A stretch of 64,000 nt of DNA, taken from assembly GCF_024198235.1 (NCBI RefSeq), contig NZ_JAKCFB010000010.1, positions 124,001 through 188,000 on the forward strand, in the 5' to 3' direction. The position numbers were made by a program, and so were the translations under genes. Of the stretch, positions 55,401 to 63,108 are shown in pieces (positions within the stretch are counted from its first letter, which is position 1; each line of letters opens with the position of its first letter). The notes under the pieces were generated by a model. That model was not told the DNA's origin, searched no databases, and saw nothing but the letters and a program-made list of their open reading frames with translations. The stretch comes from Myxococcus dinghuensis. GTDB lineage: Bacteria > Myxococcota > Myxococcia > Myxococcales > Myxococcaceae.

Positions 55401-55768
55401 GCGTCGAGGTGCAGGTGCTCAACGTGGGGGGAAACCACTGGGTGGTGGGGGTGCGCTACCCCCAGAGCCAGCCAGGTGTCGTCTACCTCTATGACCCCCT
55501 CCAGCCCCTGGTCGTCTCCGAGGGACTCCAGACGCGGCTGCGCCGCTGCTTCGGCGGTGGCGGGCTCACCATCGAGCGCGTCAGGGGCCCCCGGCAGCCC
55601 GGTGGTTACGAGTGCGGCGCCTATGTCTGCGGCGCCATCGAGCTGCTGACGCGCACCGCCGACCCCGTCGCCGCCCTCCAGTCCCTCCAGCGGGCGGCGT
55701 TCAACAACACCACCCTGCGCGGCAACATCCACCACTCGCTCGTCGCGGAGGCGCTGGGCGGCTTCTGA
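52487..55768 (+). CDS. large effector-like protein with deaminase-like zinc motif and C-terminal Ulp1/C48-like protease
   Basis: 1093 residues without signal peptide or membrane span. The first 550 residues are charged and include coiled coil (QALERERRQTLNHRTGGN, KRVGEELRAARAEFERRLPL). Residues 574-623 carry a cytidine-deaminase-type zinc motif: CAEPSAVMAAAQLHY (Cys574, Glu576) and, 46 residues later, ETCGRCAISE (Cys620, Cys623). The last 120 residues match the Ulp1/C48 ubiquitin-like protease pattern: His984 in GGNHWVVGVR, Asp1003 in VVYLYDPLQ, Gln1037 and Cys1043 in RQPGGYECGAYVCGAIEL. Both arrangements are found in bacterial toxins or effectors aimed at other cells. The secretion route is not evident and no immunity gene is obvious next to it. 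Confidence 0.78.
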   Translation: MVTQSERFKRFLAEHNRPEQVLQRARAASQSAVPLMRALYVDYQIEADCDYLRGLLALRRELESQEREGMAPRRRRTGELSRPEAEEQLHVVGTRPLSEKEARQEEEKLRRDPYALRKPPRGEHLSSLIERVEPNEDRRESRLDEVWNDPRNLPLKELRKRQDNLSPGDVLRVRITPPRPQAMRRAVDSDVWVGTVWSHDDMEVDYGRRPDRRPDNWRELLGGAREEPFTRDSHRLSQVGEIGDAMEMLAYKLDALDRVCASWDTIAKDAASYLTLKSTWKKEEEKFHARLQALERERRQTLNHRTGGNSKDRRMWASGTQAQKKRVGEELRAARAEFERRLPLERDKLHAQVEKLIETHGGKLESIQSKLPPDRPEVRARMELAGCLLLPHPFPMGGVFPSHEYCVVSRSESESSRYEFLIRHANMLIRKYEFLEEDLVRRVLIPDKDGCICIMFAEEPSQDQQHFIYVPFFGISGGTRTDFTVDQYMKRLGVPPISGERVLPEEHLGRGGKRLMDRFFRLFDFFGQRKALGLKTPAKQAMLSYMGFIDKDWVGEDELHQHIHNIESWNSIQCAEPSAVMAAAQLHYRMADMELSVPFEGDHRVPFHDHSGTGWGKETCGRCAISEMTFAGVVASGNRKLVNMKSVIMKKEDLLETQRVHPFKQTLGPELVYNRDRAREAYGKPPDRDDGTSGVKKERVVKRDAQYPAMQRFHDLGIAQSSQQPFFLNARKQPRPLPVEDPGSIPKLIERFDLGGIFHAARDTGSHRALVNPTAAFALLQAEAREQRKVIESELGTSSKEPLSKTSTPDLDRPLKLALALSLLLPIDQASSLGECYRTLRSLPEGTGDSDTSDMTRYYYVLNAMLSATAHLRPTSGSSPSPSLGSTTFAPPAPSWRQVGGFQLTADHQDMLTHDLTDYFDDRLIDAFLALVEEERATVHRRYDVPVGALVGNDVWTPPHGLQQVRSGGLASVEVQVLNVGGNHWVVGVRYPQSQPGVVYLYDPLQPLVVSEGLQTRLRRCFGGGGLTIERVRGPRQPGGYECGAYVCGAIELLTRTADPVAALQSLQRAAFNNTTLRGNIHHSLVAEALGGF

Positions 55769-55826
55769 GCGGGGTATGCTCCCGCCGGCCTCCGAACTCC
55801 CTCCCCTCGAACACGACAGGCGCGCC

Positions 55827-56666
55827 ATGCCGAGACCAATCACAATCGCCGTGATGAGTGTTGTCCTGCTGAGTGCATGCGCGTCCACGCCACGCACCAC
55901 GGCCGCCGAAGCCGCCTGCGACGGCGCCCTCCTCGACATCGAGGGTCACCGGATCTGGGCGCGCAAGCAGGGCACGGGCAGCCCCACCGTGGTCTTCGAG
56001 TCTGGCTTCGGGAACGACTCCACCGTCTGGACCTCCCTCGAGAAGCAGGTCCGGGAGAAGGGCTTCCAGACCTTCGTCTACGACAGGGCGGGACTCGGCA
56101 AGAGCACGCTCAGCCCCACGGCGGTCTACAGCCTCGACAACGATGCTGGAATCCTGGGCGCGGCGCTGGAGCGGTGTGGCATCCAGGGGCCGCTCGTGGT
56201 CGTGGGCCACTCGTATGGTGGCGCCATCGGTCTCGTCCTCGCGGAGAAGCGCCAGGAGGTCAAGGGCCTGGTGCTGCTCGACGCGGTCGTGCCGGGCGTC
56301 TGGGGGCAGGGGGAGCTGGAGAAGAACCTGGTCACCATGCGGAGCCAGTACGAGGAGATCAGACGCCAGGCGCCTGCGCTGGCGAAGGTCGCCATCCCCT
56401 GGGCGGAAGCGCTGCCGGTGACCGTCGAGCGCATCGACCACGTCGCCCTGCCAGTGTCCCTGCCCATCATCGACGTCGTCGCGGAGGCGGGACAGAACAG
56501 CCCGGAGAGCGCGGCCGTCTGGCGGGAGGCGCACCAGAAGTTCGTCGGCTCCAACCCGAACCGCACCTACGTCCTCGCCAAGGGGAGCTCACACAAGGTC
56601 ATGAACGACGGAGAGCCACTCGTCCTGGACTCCATCGTGACCCTCATCGGCCGCGCCAGCCGGTGA
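55827..56666 (+). CDS. alpha/beta-hydrolase lipoprotein
   Basis: 279 residues from ATG 55827; a longer in-frame start lacks a signal. Lipobox LLSAC. Alpha/beta-hydrolase fold: TVVFESGFGNDSTVWTSLEK, FQTFVYDRAGLGKST, nucleophile VVVGHSYGGAIGLVLAEKR (Ser), then LVLLDAVVPG for the acidic strand and KGSSHKVMNDGEP for the His. It should hydrolyse an ester or amide on the envelope. The gene starts 58 bp after the large effector-like gene, on the same strand, so cotranscription is possible. Confidence 0.9.
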   Translation: MPRPITIAVMSVVLLSACASTPRTTAAEAACDGALLDIEGHRIWARKQGTGSPTVVFESGFGNDSTVWTSLEKQVREKGFQTFVYDRAGLGKSTLSPTAVYSLDNDAGILGAALERCGIQGPLVVVGHSYGGAIGLVLAEKRQEVKGLVLLDAVVPGVWGQGELEKNLVTMRSQYEEIRRQAPALAKVAIPWAEALPVTVERIDHVALPVSLPIIDVVAEAGQNSPESAAVWREAHQKFVGSNPNRTYVLAKGSSHKVMNDGEPLVLDSIVTLIGRASR

Positions 56667-56804
56667 GCCCGCGGCGCCTCCGATGTGCGACAGTATCCCA
56701 GTGGCGGGAACGGGCCGCGACGCGCGGCTCCGGCCCTCGTTCTTCCCTGGGGGGCCCGCTTCGGAGATGACCGGGCAGGGCCTCACCGGGTCTACTGTCG
56801 AAGC

Positions 56805-58124
56805 ATGGGATTCCTCGTGTCCGGCCTCGCTCCGCCATCGCGCCGTGCAACGGCTCGCGCCGCCTCGCTCGTCGGGATGGGGCTCCTCCTGTGGGTCGTC
56901 TCCTCCGGGTGTAGTCCGACCTACGTGCAGCGCACGGCCCAGATGCGCGACCTGGCGGAGGTGGGGCGGTACGACGAGGCGATGAAGGAGCTGGACGCCG
57001 TCGCGGCGCAGGAGGGGATGGATCCGCTGCTCGTCGCGGTGGACCGGGGCGCGCTCCTGCATCGTGCCGGGGACTGGAGGGCGAGCACCCGGGCCCTGGA
57101 GCAAGCCGCGGAGCTCGCGGATGAGCACGAGGTGGTCCGGTTGACCGAGGAGGTGTCGGGGAACATCCCCTGGCGGATGGGGGTGCTGGAGCGACAGACG
57201 CTGCACACGCTCAACGCGCTCAACTACCTCCAACTGGGTCGGGCGGACGAGGCGGCCGTCGAGGCGCGGCTGTCGAGCGCGCTGAACCTGCAGCGGCACC
57301 TCGAGGAGCGCCACCACGTGGACATGGAGCGGCACCTGCTCATCTTCCCCATCGATGAGGAGCTGCGCCCCTACCTCGTCCAGAGCGCCATCGGGTTGTA
57401 CGTGAGCGGGCTCGCGCACGAGGTGGCGGGAAACGAGGACTCCGCGTTCATCGACTACCTCGCCGCCTGGCGAATCACGCAGGCGGCCCCGCCGGGCGCC
57501 CCCTCCCGCATGCACCACCTGGGCCCCTGGCTCGTGGCGGAGGCGAGGCGGCTCGGGCGCCCGGAGCTCGCGGAGCTGGAGCGCGCCCTGCCTGCCTCGG
57601 TGGCACCTGCGCTGACGGAGCGGGAAGGCGAGTTGGTGGTCATCGTGGAGGCCGGGAGGGTTCCGGAGCGCTGCATGGCGCAGCGAGGCTTCGATACGAA
57701 GAACCAGATCCAGTCCGTCTGCCCCAGGCCCTGGATGCGAGGCAGGGCCGTCGTGGAGGTGGCGGACGGCACCTGGAAGACGGAGACCGTCACCTCGCTG
57801 GAGAACATCCTGCTGCGCCGCGCCGACCATGGCGTGGCCCTGGACACCATCCGGCGCGCGAACCTGTGGTCGCGCATGGGCACGCTCGGGGTCTTCCTGG
57901 TGCTGCCGCCGCTGGGGGGCTTCCTGTGGTTCCGTGCGGCCATCGCGTACTACCTGGTGTCGGAGCAGAGCTGGCTCAGCCTCCCCGCGGAGTTCCAGGT
58001 GGCGCGCATCACGCTTCCCGCCGGCCGACACGCCGTGCGCATCCTGCGAGGTGGCGAAGAGCAGGTTCGGGAGGTGGACATCGCCCCTCGACGTGTCCAG
58101 GTGCTCGTCGTCTCGACGGAGTGA
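56805..58124 (+). CDS. TPR-containing lipoprotein
   Basis: 439 residues from ATG 56805. Lipobox SSGC. Residues 30-220 have tetratricopeptide-like helices (GRYDEAMKELDAVAAQEGMD, ALEQAAELADEHEVVRLTEE, LGRADEAAVEARLSSALNLQ). A second part (about 290-390) contains one hydrophobic span (MGTLGVFLVLPPLGGFLWF) and a beta-rich end. The layout resembles COG3014-type lipoproteins of unknown function. Possibly the C-terminal part lies across a membrane; topology is uncertain. Confidence 0.8.
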   Translation: MGFLVSGLAPPSRRATARAASLVGMGLLLWVVSSGCSPTYVQRTAQMRDLAEVGRYDEAMKELDAVAAQEGMDPLLVAVDRGALLHRAGDWRASTRALEQAAELADEHEVVRLTEEVSGNIPWRMGVLERQTLHTLNALNYLQLGRADEAAVEARLSSALNLQRHLEERHHVDMERHLLIFPIDEELRPYLVQSAIGLYVSGLAHEVAGNEDSAFIDYLAAWRITQAAPPGAPSRMHHLGPWLVAEARRLGRPELAELERALPASVAPALTEREGELVVIVEAGRVPERCMAQRGFDTKNQIQSVCPRPWMRGRAVVEVADGTWKTETVTSLENILLRRADHGVALDTIRRANLWSRMGTLGVFLVLPPLGGFLWFRAAIAYYLVSEQSWLSLPAEFQVARITLPAGRHAVRILRGGEEQVREVDIAPRRVQVLVVSTE

Positions 58125-58134
58125 GCGCCGCGGC

Positions 58135-58590
58135 CTACCGGGCCTGCTGGCCCGCCCGCCGCCCGCCCGCGCGGAGCCGCTCGGCGTCCTCCGGGTGGAA
58201 CCGGGTGACGAGGGCCAGCTCCGTCTCCACGTCGCGAATGCCGATGTCGTCCGGCACCGGGACAGCGGCGCTCCATGGTTCGAAGAACCGCAGGTAGCTG
58301 CGTCCCTCGTCCTCCCAGCCTCGCATCACCAGACGCCGGAGGACCCGCTCCCCCAGGTGCGTCCTCGCCACGAGGACGATGGCGGTCCGGCTCCCGTCCT
58401 CCGGGCGTGACTCCTCCTTGACCTCCGCCGCCAGCGCGAGCCCCGCGGTCCAGAGCGCGTCCAGCGGGACGTCATAGGCGTAGTCGTAGAGCTGCTGGCG
58501 CAGGTACTCCTCCTCACCCATCATCTGTTTGATGCCGCCGCAGCCCGAGGCGAGGAGGAGGCAGAGCCCTGCTGGAAGGAGGCGGTTCAT
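58135..58590 (-). CDS. small lipoprotein
   Basis: 151 residues with lipobox LASGC. The mature part is charged (EEYLRQQLYDYAYDVPLDAL) with a beta-hairpin-like centre (TAIVLVARTHLGERVLRRLV). It resembles short envelope lipoproteins of DUF4136-like size, but I cannot place it. It is convergent with the TPR lipoprotein, 10 bp between stops. Confidence 0.75.
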   Translation of the reverse strand: MNRLLPAGLCLLLASGCGGIKQMMGEEEYLRQQLYDYAYDVPLDALWTAGLALAAEVKEESRPEDGSRTAIVLVARTHLGERVLRRLVMRGWEDEGRSYLRFFEPWSAAVPVPDDIGIRDVETELALVTRFHPEDAERLRAGGRRAGQQAR

Positions 58591-58685
58591 GGGCTTGCAC
58601 TCAAGCCCGTCGCTCCTCTGCGATACAAGCCCCTTGGTGGAACCGCTGCACCGCGCGGACCCTCTCCTGCGAGGCTCCGTCGTCC

Positions 58686-58886
58686 ATGCTCCAGCCTTCC
58701 CGTTCCAGGCACCGACGCTCGGGCGTCGGGGCGAGGTTGCTCACGGTCGACACCCAGGACTTCCCGCGACTCACCCGGGGGAAGTGGGGGGTGGCCCGCT
58801 TCGTGCCCTCGCGCGAGGAGGCCGAGGCCGCGCTCGCGCGCCTTCGTGCGTGTGGCCCGGACGTGTACGTCAAACGCGTCCAGTGA
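58686..58886 (+). CDS. small protein with SPOR-like C-terminus
   Basis: 66 residues. The last 30 residues (GVARFVPSREEAEAALARLR, then ACGPDVYVKRVQ) match the end of a SPOR domain, a fold that binds denuded peptidoglycan. The N-terminal part (RSRHRRSGVGARLLTVDT) is basic with no signal or membrane span, so it may be a remnant of a larger protein or a very small one. Protein-like codon pattern in one frame only. Tentative. Confidence 0.45.
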   Translation: MLQPSRSRHRRSGVGARLLTVDTQDFPRLTRGKWGVARFVPSREEAEAALARLRACGPDVYVKRVQ

Positions 58887-59048
58887 GCGATGTCTCATGA
58901 TTCAATGCCCGCGCTGCGTGCGGGCAGACGCGGTTTCGTCCTGACTGGACGCAGCCCGAGGAATGTATCAGGGGCGCGTCGGGTCGCCGCGACAGGGCAC
59001 AGGACTTGCTGGGTCGGGCGCGTCAACCTGGCGCACCCCGGAGCAGGC

Positions 59049-60026
59049 ATGTCCCAGTCGGTCCAGACCATCCTGAACATCAACGGCATCGCGAACGGCT
59101 CGCCCTACAGCACGCAGGAGCCCACCATCGTCTTCGACAACCTGCCGTTCAGCCTCTGGGGGGCGATGTCGACCGCCAGCACGGTGACGGGCAAGGTCGT
59201 CGGTATCGCGAACCCCCAGCAGTATCAGGTGGCGCTGTTCGCGCTGGAGTCGAAGACGCAGATCCTCGGCAACACGTCGTGGCTGGCGTCGGTGGGGAGC
59301 GACGGGACCTTCTCGCTGTCCGTGCAGCAGAGCGCCACGATCTACTGCGCGCTGTTGATGACGCCGACGTTCGCCCAGTCCTATTTCGCGAGCACGTTCC
59401 CCGGCGGCAGTGGCATGGTCTCCACGCTCCCGGTGCCCGCCGAGCATCCCGGCGACGTGCTCTTGATGATTGGCGTGCCGGCGGGCCTCAACCGCAGCCT
59501 GGTCCAGCCCTTCTCCTGGTCGGACCCCGTCATCAAGCCGGGCGACGCGTTCCTGCAACCCGCCGGGCTCAACCGGCAGTTGTCTCCGGGGTCGACGAAT
59601 GGCCTCCCAGACCCTTCCAATCCCTCCCAGACCCACCAGCTGTGGACCATGCTGCTCGAGGGCAATACCCCTTCGATGATGTCGTTCCGGATCACCACCC
59701 AGAATCGGGATGGGACCGCGGGGCGGGGGGCGTTCGCGACGGGCGTGTATGTCTATGGCCAGACGATGTATCTGCTCGCGGGCGCGGGGCCCGCTTCGGG
59801 GCAGCCGAGCGGGACGACGCCCATCGTCGTCTCGCAGGCCATCGTCAACTGGCAGGTCCTGCCTCCCTCCATGGTCCAACTGGGGATGGCGCTGACCATC
59901 CTGCCGGAGAAGATCCTGCTCGCCGTCGACGTGGTGAACGTGGAGCCGTCGGTCCTCGGGACCTTCCTGAAGGCGCTCTACAAGGTCGAGTTCGAGCTGC
60001 TCGGCCTGCTGTTCGAGATGCTCTGA
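59049..60026 (+). CDS. hypothetical protein
   Basis: 325 residues from ATG 59049 (GGAG six bases before); an upstream in-frame start is Arg-rich and unlikely. Beta-rich and Ser/Thr/Gln-rich without signal, e.g. VTGKVVGIANPQQYQVALFA, VGSDGTFSLSVQQSATIYCA, and repeated PAGLNR motifs (170-220). A hydrophobic end (LKALYKVEFELLGLLFEML) may associate with membrane. It could be a secreted structural protein released without a classical signal. Family unknown. Confidence 0.68.
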   Translation: MSQSVQTILNINGIANGSPYSTQEPTIVFDNLPFSLWGAMSTASTVTGKVVGIANPQQYQVALFALESKTQILGNTSWLASVGSDGTFSLSVQQSATIYCALLMTPTFAQSYFASTFPGGSGMVSTLPVPAEHPGDVLLMIGVPAGLNRSLVQPFSWSDPVIKPGDAFLQPAGLNRQLSPGSTNGLPDPSNPSQTHQLWTMLLEGNTPSMMSFRITTQNRDGTAGRGAFATGVYVYGQTMYLLAGAGPASGQPSGTTPIVVSQAIVNWQVLPPSMVQLGMALTILPEKILLAVDVVNVEPSVLGTFLKALYKVEFELLGLLFEML

Positions 60027-60076
60027 CTCGGCTTTCTCGCCATTTGAATGGGAGGCGGCCATGGGTAGAGCTCGAA

Positions 60077-60298
60077 GGACCGCCTCTCGCCGGCTACTGG
60101 CTGTGGCAGGGGCACTCGATGGAGGAGGTGATGGAGTGGGCGCGCCGCTGCCCGAACCCGATGCCGGGGGAGGAAGGCGTGCTTGAGCTTCGCCTCGTCT
60201 TCCATGTCGAGGACTCTGGCGCCGAGTTCAACCCTGAGCCGCCCATGCAGGAGGACGAGCTTCGCGTCGAGGTGGATCGACAGCAGAAGGCGAAGTAG
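60077..60298 (+). pseudogene. 5'-truncated YCII/DGPF-type protein remnant
   Basis: The frame GPPLAGYWLWQGHSMEEVME, then WARRCPNPMPGEEGVLELRL to the stop at 60298 matches the C-terminal two-thirds of small YCII-related (DGPF) proteins, which have DGPFxETKE before the WLW motif and VRPVFE afterwards. The N-terminal part is missing: upstream of about 60077 the frame is not protein-like and there is no plausible start. A decayed copy. Confidence 0.6.
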
Positions 60299-60349
60299 CC
60301 ACACGGCCTTCCGCCCTTGCAGTGCGCGGCCATCATATCCGCCGTGAGT

Positions 60350-60367
60350 TGTAGGCCGCGGCCTACA
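60350..60367. repeat. perfect 18-bp palindrome
   Basis: TGTAGGCCGCGGCCTACA is its own reverse complement, in the 167-bp gap between the YCII remnant and the following large gene, about 100 bp before that start. As an uninterrupted palindrome it is more likely a protein-binding site than a terminator. Confidence 0.6.
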
Positions 60368-60465
60368 GGCCCGGATGCGAAATCCTTGTCTGTTCGCACC
60401 TTTGGCCGTGGGCTCGAACCTTGCTCCAGGGAGCGGACACCGTCCCAATCCCCAGGAGCGCATTC

Positions 60466-63099
60466 ATGAGCGTCGGCCCCGCGAGCAATCGCAACAACAG
60501 TGTCAGTGACACGGAAGCGGCGGCACGTCGGGCCGCCGAGGAGGCGCGTCGCGCGGCGGAGGCTGCGGCCAGGGCCGCGGCGGAGGCCGCACGCATGGCC
60601 GCGGAGGCCCAGCGGGCCGCAGCGGCCCAGCAGGCCGCCAGCAAGGCCACCACCTGCTTCGAGGGCCAGGGCCGCCAGACGGAGTTCGACAAGCGCCTCG
60701 GCGTCGACACCCAGGCCTCCTCGCTGCTCACCGAGGACGTCCACGACAACAAGCAGAACTGCCTGGATGTCGCCGCGGACTGGGTGGACAAGGCAACGCC
60801 CGCTCTGCGCGCACGCTCCCAGGCCGTCTTCCTCGAGGACACCCGCCCAGGCGTGGAGGGCCAGTCCGGCCACGTCGTCATTCGCCAGGGCGACAAGATC
60901 CTCGACCCCACGACCCACAAGTCCTACGAGTCGATGGAGGCCTTCAAGAAGGCCCAGCCTCACTACCGGGAGGCCGGAAGCCTCTCGGCCAACCAGGTCA
61001 AATCCATCCTCGACACCAGGCCTGGCTCGCCAGAGCGCGCCGCCGCCCTCGAGAAGGCAAAGGTGCCCCCCGAACTCCAGAAGATGATGGTGGCGGACAC
61101 CAAGCGCCCCCTCAACCCGGACTCCGTGCGCAAGGCCGACGAGGACTACCAGCGCCTCAAGGAGAAGGGCACCGCAGCGGGCTGGGGGCCCTACGTCGCC
61201 GAGACCCTCGAGCACTACAAGGGGGACAAGGACTATCAAGCCCGTTTCATGGAGCGACTCAAGGAGGGCGGCTCCGAGTCCATCCTCGCCCACGTGGGAA
61301 TGGAGCACTTCAACGATGCCCAGGCGAACCGCACGCCCGAGGAGAAGAAGAACTTCCTGGACGCGCTGAAGACGTCATACGAGGCGGGGACGCTCAACGA
61401 CGCGGACCTCCAGTCCCTGCGCAACCTCACGCCGCAATGGAAGGGCGCCGTCGACACACTCGGCCTCTCCAACGTGGATCGCGCGCCCCAGACCGACTCG
61501 GTCATGTCCAGCGTGAGCGAGGCCACGAAGAAGTACAACGAGGCCGCCGACAACGCCAAGAAGAAGGACACCGAACTCGCCGCGCACCTGGCCAAGCTCG
61601 GCCCGTCGCTCTCCGACGAGCAGCGCGCGGCCTACATCAAGGCCTTCCAGGACGACCCGAAGAACCAGGAGGTCTACGCGGCCAAGGAGAAGGCCCTCAA
61701 GGCACTCAGCGACACGATCAAGAACAATCCTTCCGCGCTGACCAACGCGGCCATCACCAGACCCGAGGACGCGAAGACCCTTCAGGATGCGCTGACGAAG
61801 CTGGCGGACAGCTCCGAGGCCAAGGTCGCGATGGAGGCGGCGCTGGCGCTCACGACGGATGCGAAGGCCTCGCAGGCCTTCTCCAAGTCGCCTGAGTTTT
61901 ACAACGAGCTCATCAAGAAGGCCCTGCCGCACATGGCCGCCCAGGAGGTCGCCAACACCAAGGACCCCAAGGACGCCCTGGAGAAGTTCACCGACCAGTT
62001 GGAGAAGTACAAGCCGCTCTACGACGTGGTGGGCGGCAAGGACCGCTTCGTCGAGGGCATGGAGGCACTCAAGCACGTCGAGAATTCAAAGCAGCCTTGG
62101 ACCGCGCTCGAGCGACTCAAGCAACTGTCCGCTCCCGGGGTCCCCGAGGCTGCGGGAGATCTGTCTCCCGTCGGACCCGAAACCACGGGCGCACTGGCCG
62201 CTGGCTTCAGCGGAGCGGGTGTCATTTTCGGTGCTGCCTTCGCGGCCAAGGAGCAGCGCGACGGCGAGTACCAGAAGGCGCTCAAGGAGACCTTCGGAGT
62301 CGGCAGGGACTCGCTGGAGCTGTACTCGGCCGTCTCAGGCTCGCTCGCCAATCAAGGGAAGCTCGCGCGCTTCGGTGTGACGTCCTCGGACGACCTCGTG
62401 CGCACCGCGAAGCTGACTCGCCTCGCCCCCGGGCTGGGCGTCGCGGCGAGCTTCCTGTCCGCGAGCATCCGTGTCGAGGACCTGAAGGACTCCAAGGACC
62501 CTGGCCAGGCCATCGCGCTCATGGGCGACACGCTGAGCGCGCTGGGGAGCGCGGCGGAGGTCTTCCCCCTCTCCGCTCCCGCCGGACTGCTCATCAACGG
62601 CGCGGGCGCGGTGGTGACGGCGGGAGGAGAGGCCGTCAGCAACTGGTGGAAGGGAGACCAGCTCGAGAAGGACCAGAAGAAGTACCTCCAGGCCGCCGGC
62701 ATCGACGACCAGGTCGGTTCGGCGCTCGTCGACTCCAGCCCCGAGCAGTTGAAGCTCCTCCGGGACGCGCTCGGCATGTCGCCCGCCAAGCTCCAGGAGC
62801 TGGTGAAGCTGGCCCCCGACCTCGTCCAGTCCGAGGTGACGAAGGACATGACGCAGCGGTTCGTGTCGCTGATGCTGAGCCACAGCGTCTCGGGAGACCA
62901 GGTGGTCACGGCGATGGAGAAGCTCAAGCAGGGAGGCAAGTATGACTACAGCGACCTGCGCGGCTTCCTGTACGACCGGGGCGAGGGCTTCAAGACGCAG
63001 AAGGAGTGGGGACAGGAGCTGGAGGACTACAAGAACAGGCGCGTCGATGCCCCCAAGCCAGGGTTCATCGACGCGCTCCGACAGGCGCTCCAGCCCTGA
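60466..63099 (+). CDS. large Ala-rich coiled-coil protein with possible Cys-His-Asp domain
   Basis: 877 residues from ATG 60466 (AGGAG before it). Residues 18-60 are an alternating Ala/Arg/Glu coiled coil (EEARRAAEAAARAAAEAARM). A Cys-His-Asp set follows: NCLDVAADWV (Cys99), SGHVVIRQGDKILDPT (His136, Asp147), spaced as in papain-like/NlpC-type amidases. The middle third is helical. Hydrophobic Gly/Ala stretches near 580-600 (GALAAGFSGAGVIFGAAFA) and 700-730 (PLSAPAGLLINGAGAVVTAG) could insert in membranes. No signal peptide. A toxin-like or secreted effector is possible; none of this is proven. Confidence 0.72.
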   Translation: MSVGPASNRNNSVSDTEAAARRAAEEARRAAEAAARAAAEAARMAAEAQRAAAAQQAASKATTCFEGQGRQTEFDKRLGVDTQASSLLTEDVHDNKQNCLDVAADWVDKATPALRARSQAVFLEDTRPGVEGQSGHVVIRQGDKILDPTTHKSYESMEAFKKAQPHYREAGSLSANQVKSILDTRPGSPERAAALEKAKVPPELQKMMVADTKRPLNPDSVRKADEDYQRLKEKGTAAGWGPYVAETLEHYKGDKDYQARFMERLKEGGSESILAHVGMEHFNDAQANRTPEEKKNFLDALKTSYEAGTLNDADLQSLRNLTPQWKGAVDTLGLSNVDRAPQTDSVMSSVSEATKKYNEAADNAKKKDTELAAHLAKLGPSLSDEQRAAYIKAFQDDPKNQEVYAAKEKALKALSDTIKNNPSALTNAAITRPEDAKTLQDALTKLADSSEAKVAMEAALALTTDAKASQAFSKSPEFYNELIKKALPHMAAQEVANTKDPKDALEKFTDQLEKYKPLYDVVGGKDRFVEGMEALKHVENSKQPWTALERLKQLSAPGVPEAAGDLSPVGPETTGALAAGFSGAGVIFGAAFAAKEQRDGEYQKALKETFGVGRDSLELYSAVSGSLANQGKLARFGVTSSDDLVRTAKLTRLAPGLGVAASFLSASIRVEDLKDSKDPGQAIALMGDTLSALGSAAEVFPLSAPAGLLINGAGAVVTAGGEAVSNWWKGDQLEKDQKKYLQAAGIDDQVGSALVDSSPEQLKLLRDALGMSPAKLQELVKLAPDLVQSEVTKDMTQRFVSLMLSHSVSGDQVVTAMEKLKQGGKYDYSDLRGFLYDRGEGFKTQKEWGQELEDYKNRRVDAPKPGFIDALRQALQP

Positions 63100-63108
63100 C
63101 CCCGTCCA

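Noticed and set aside
53690..55939. 749-codon minus-strand ORF
   Set aside because: Antisense to the Ulp1/deaminase-like gene; no motifs.
60411..60430. GGCTCGAACCTTGCTCC resembling a tRNA T-arm
   Set aside because: No acceptor stem or anticodon arm can be formed around it.
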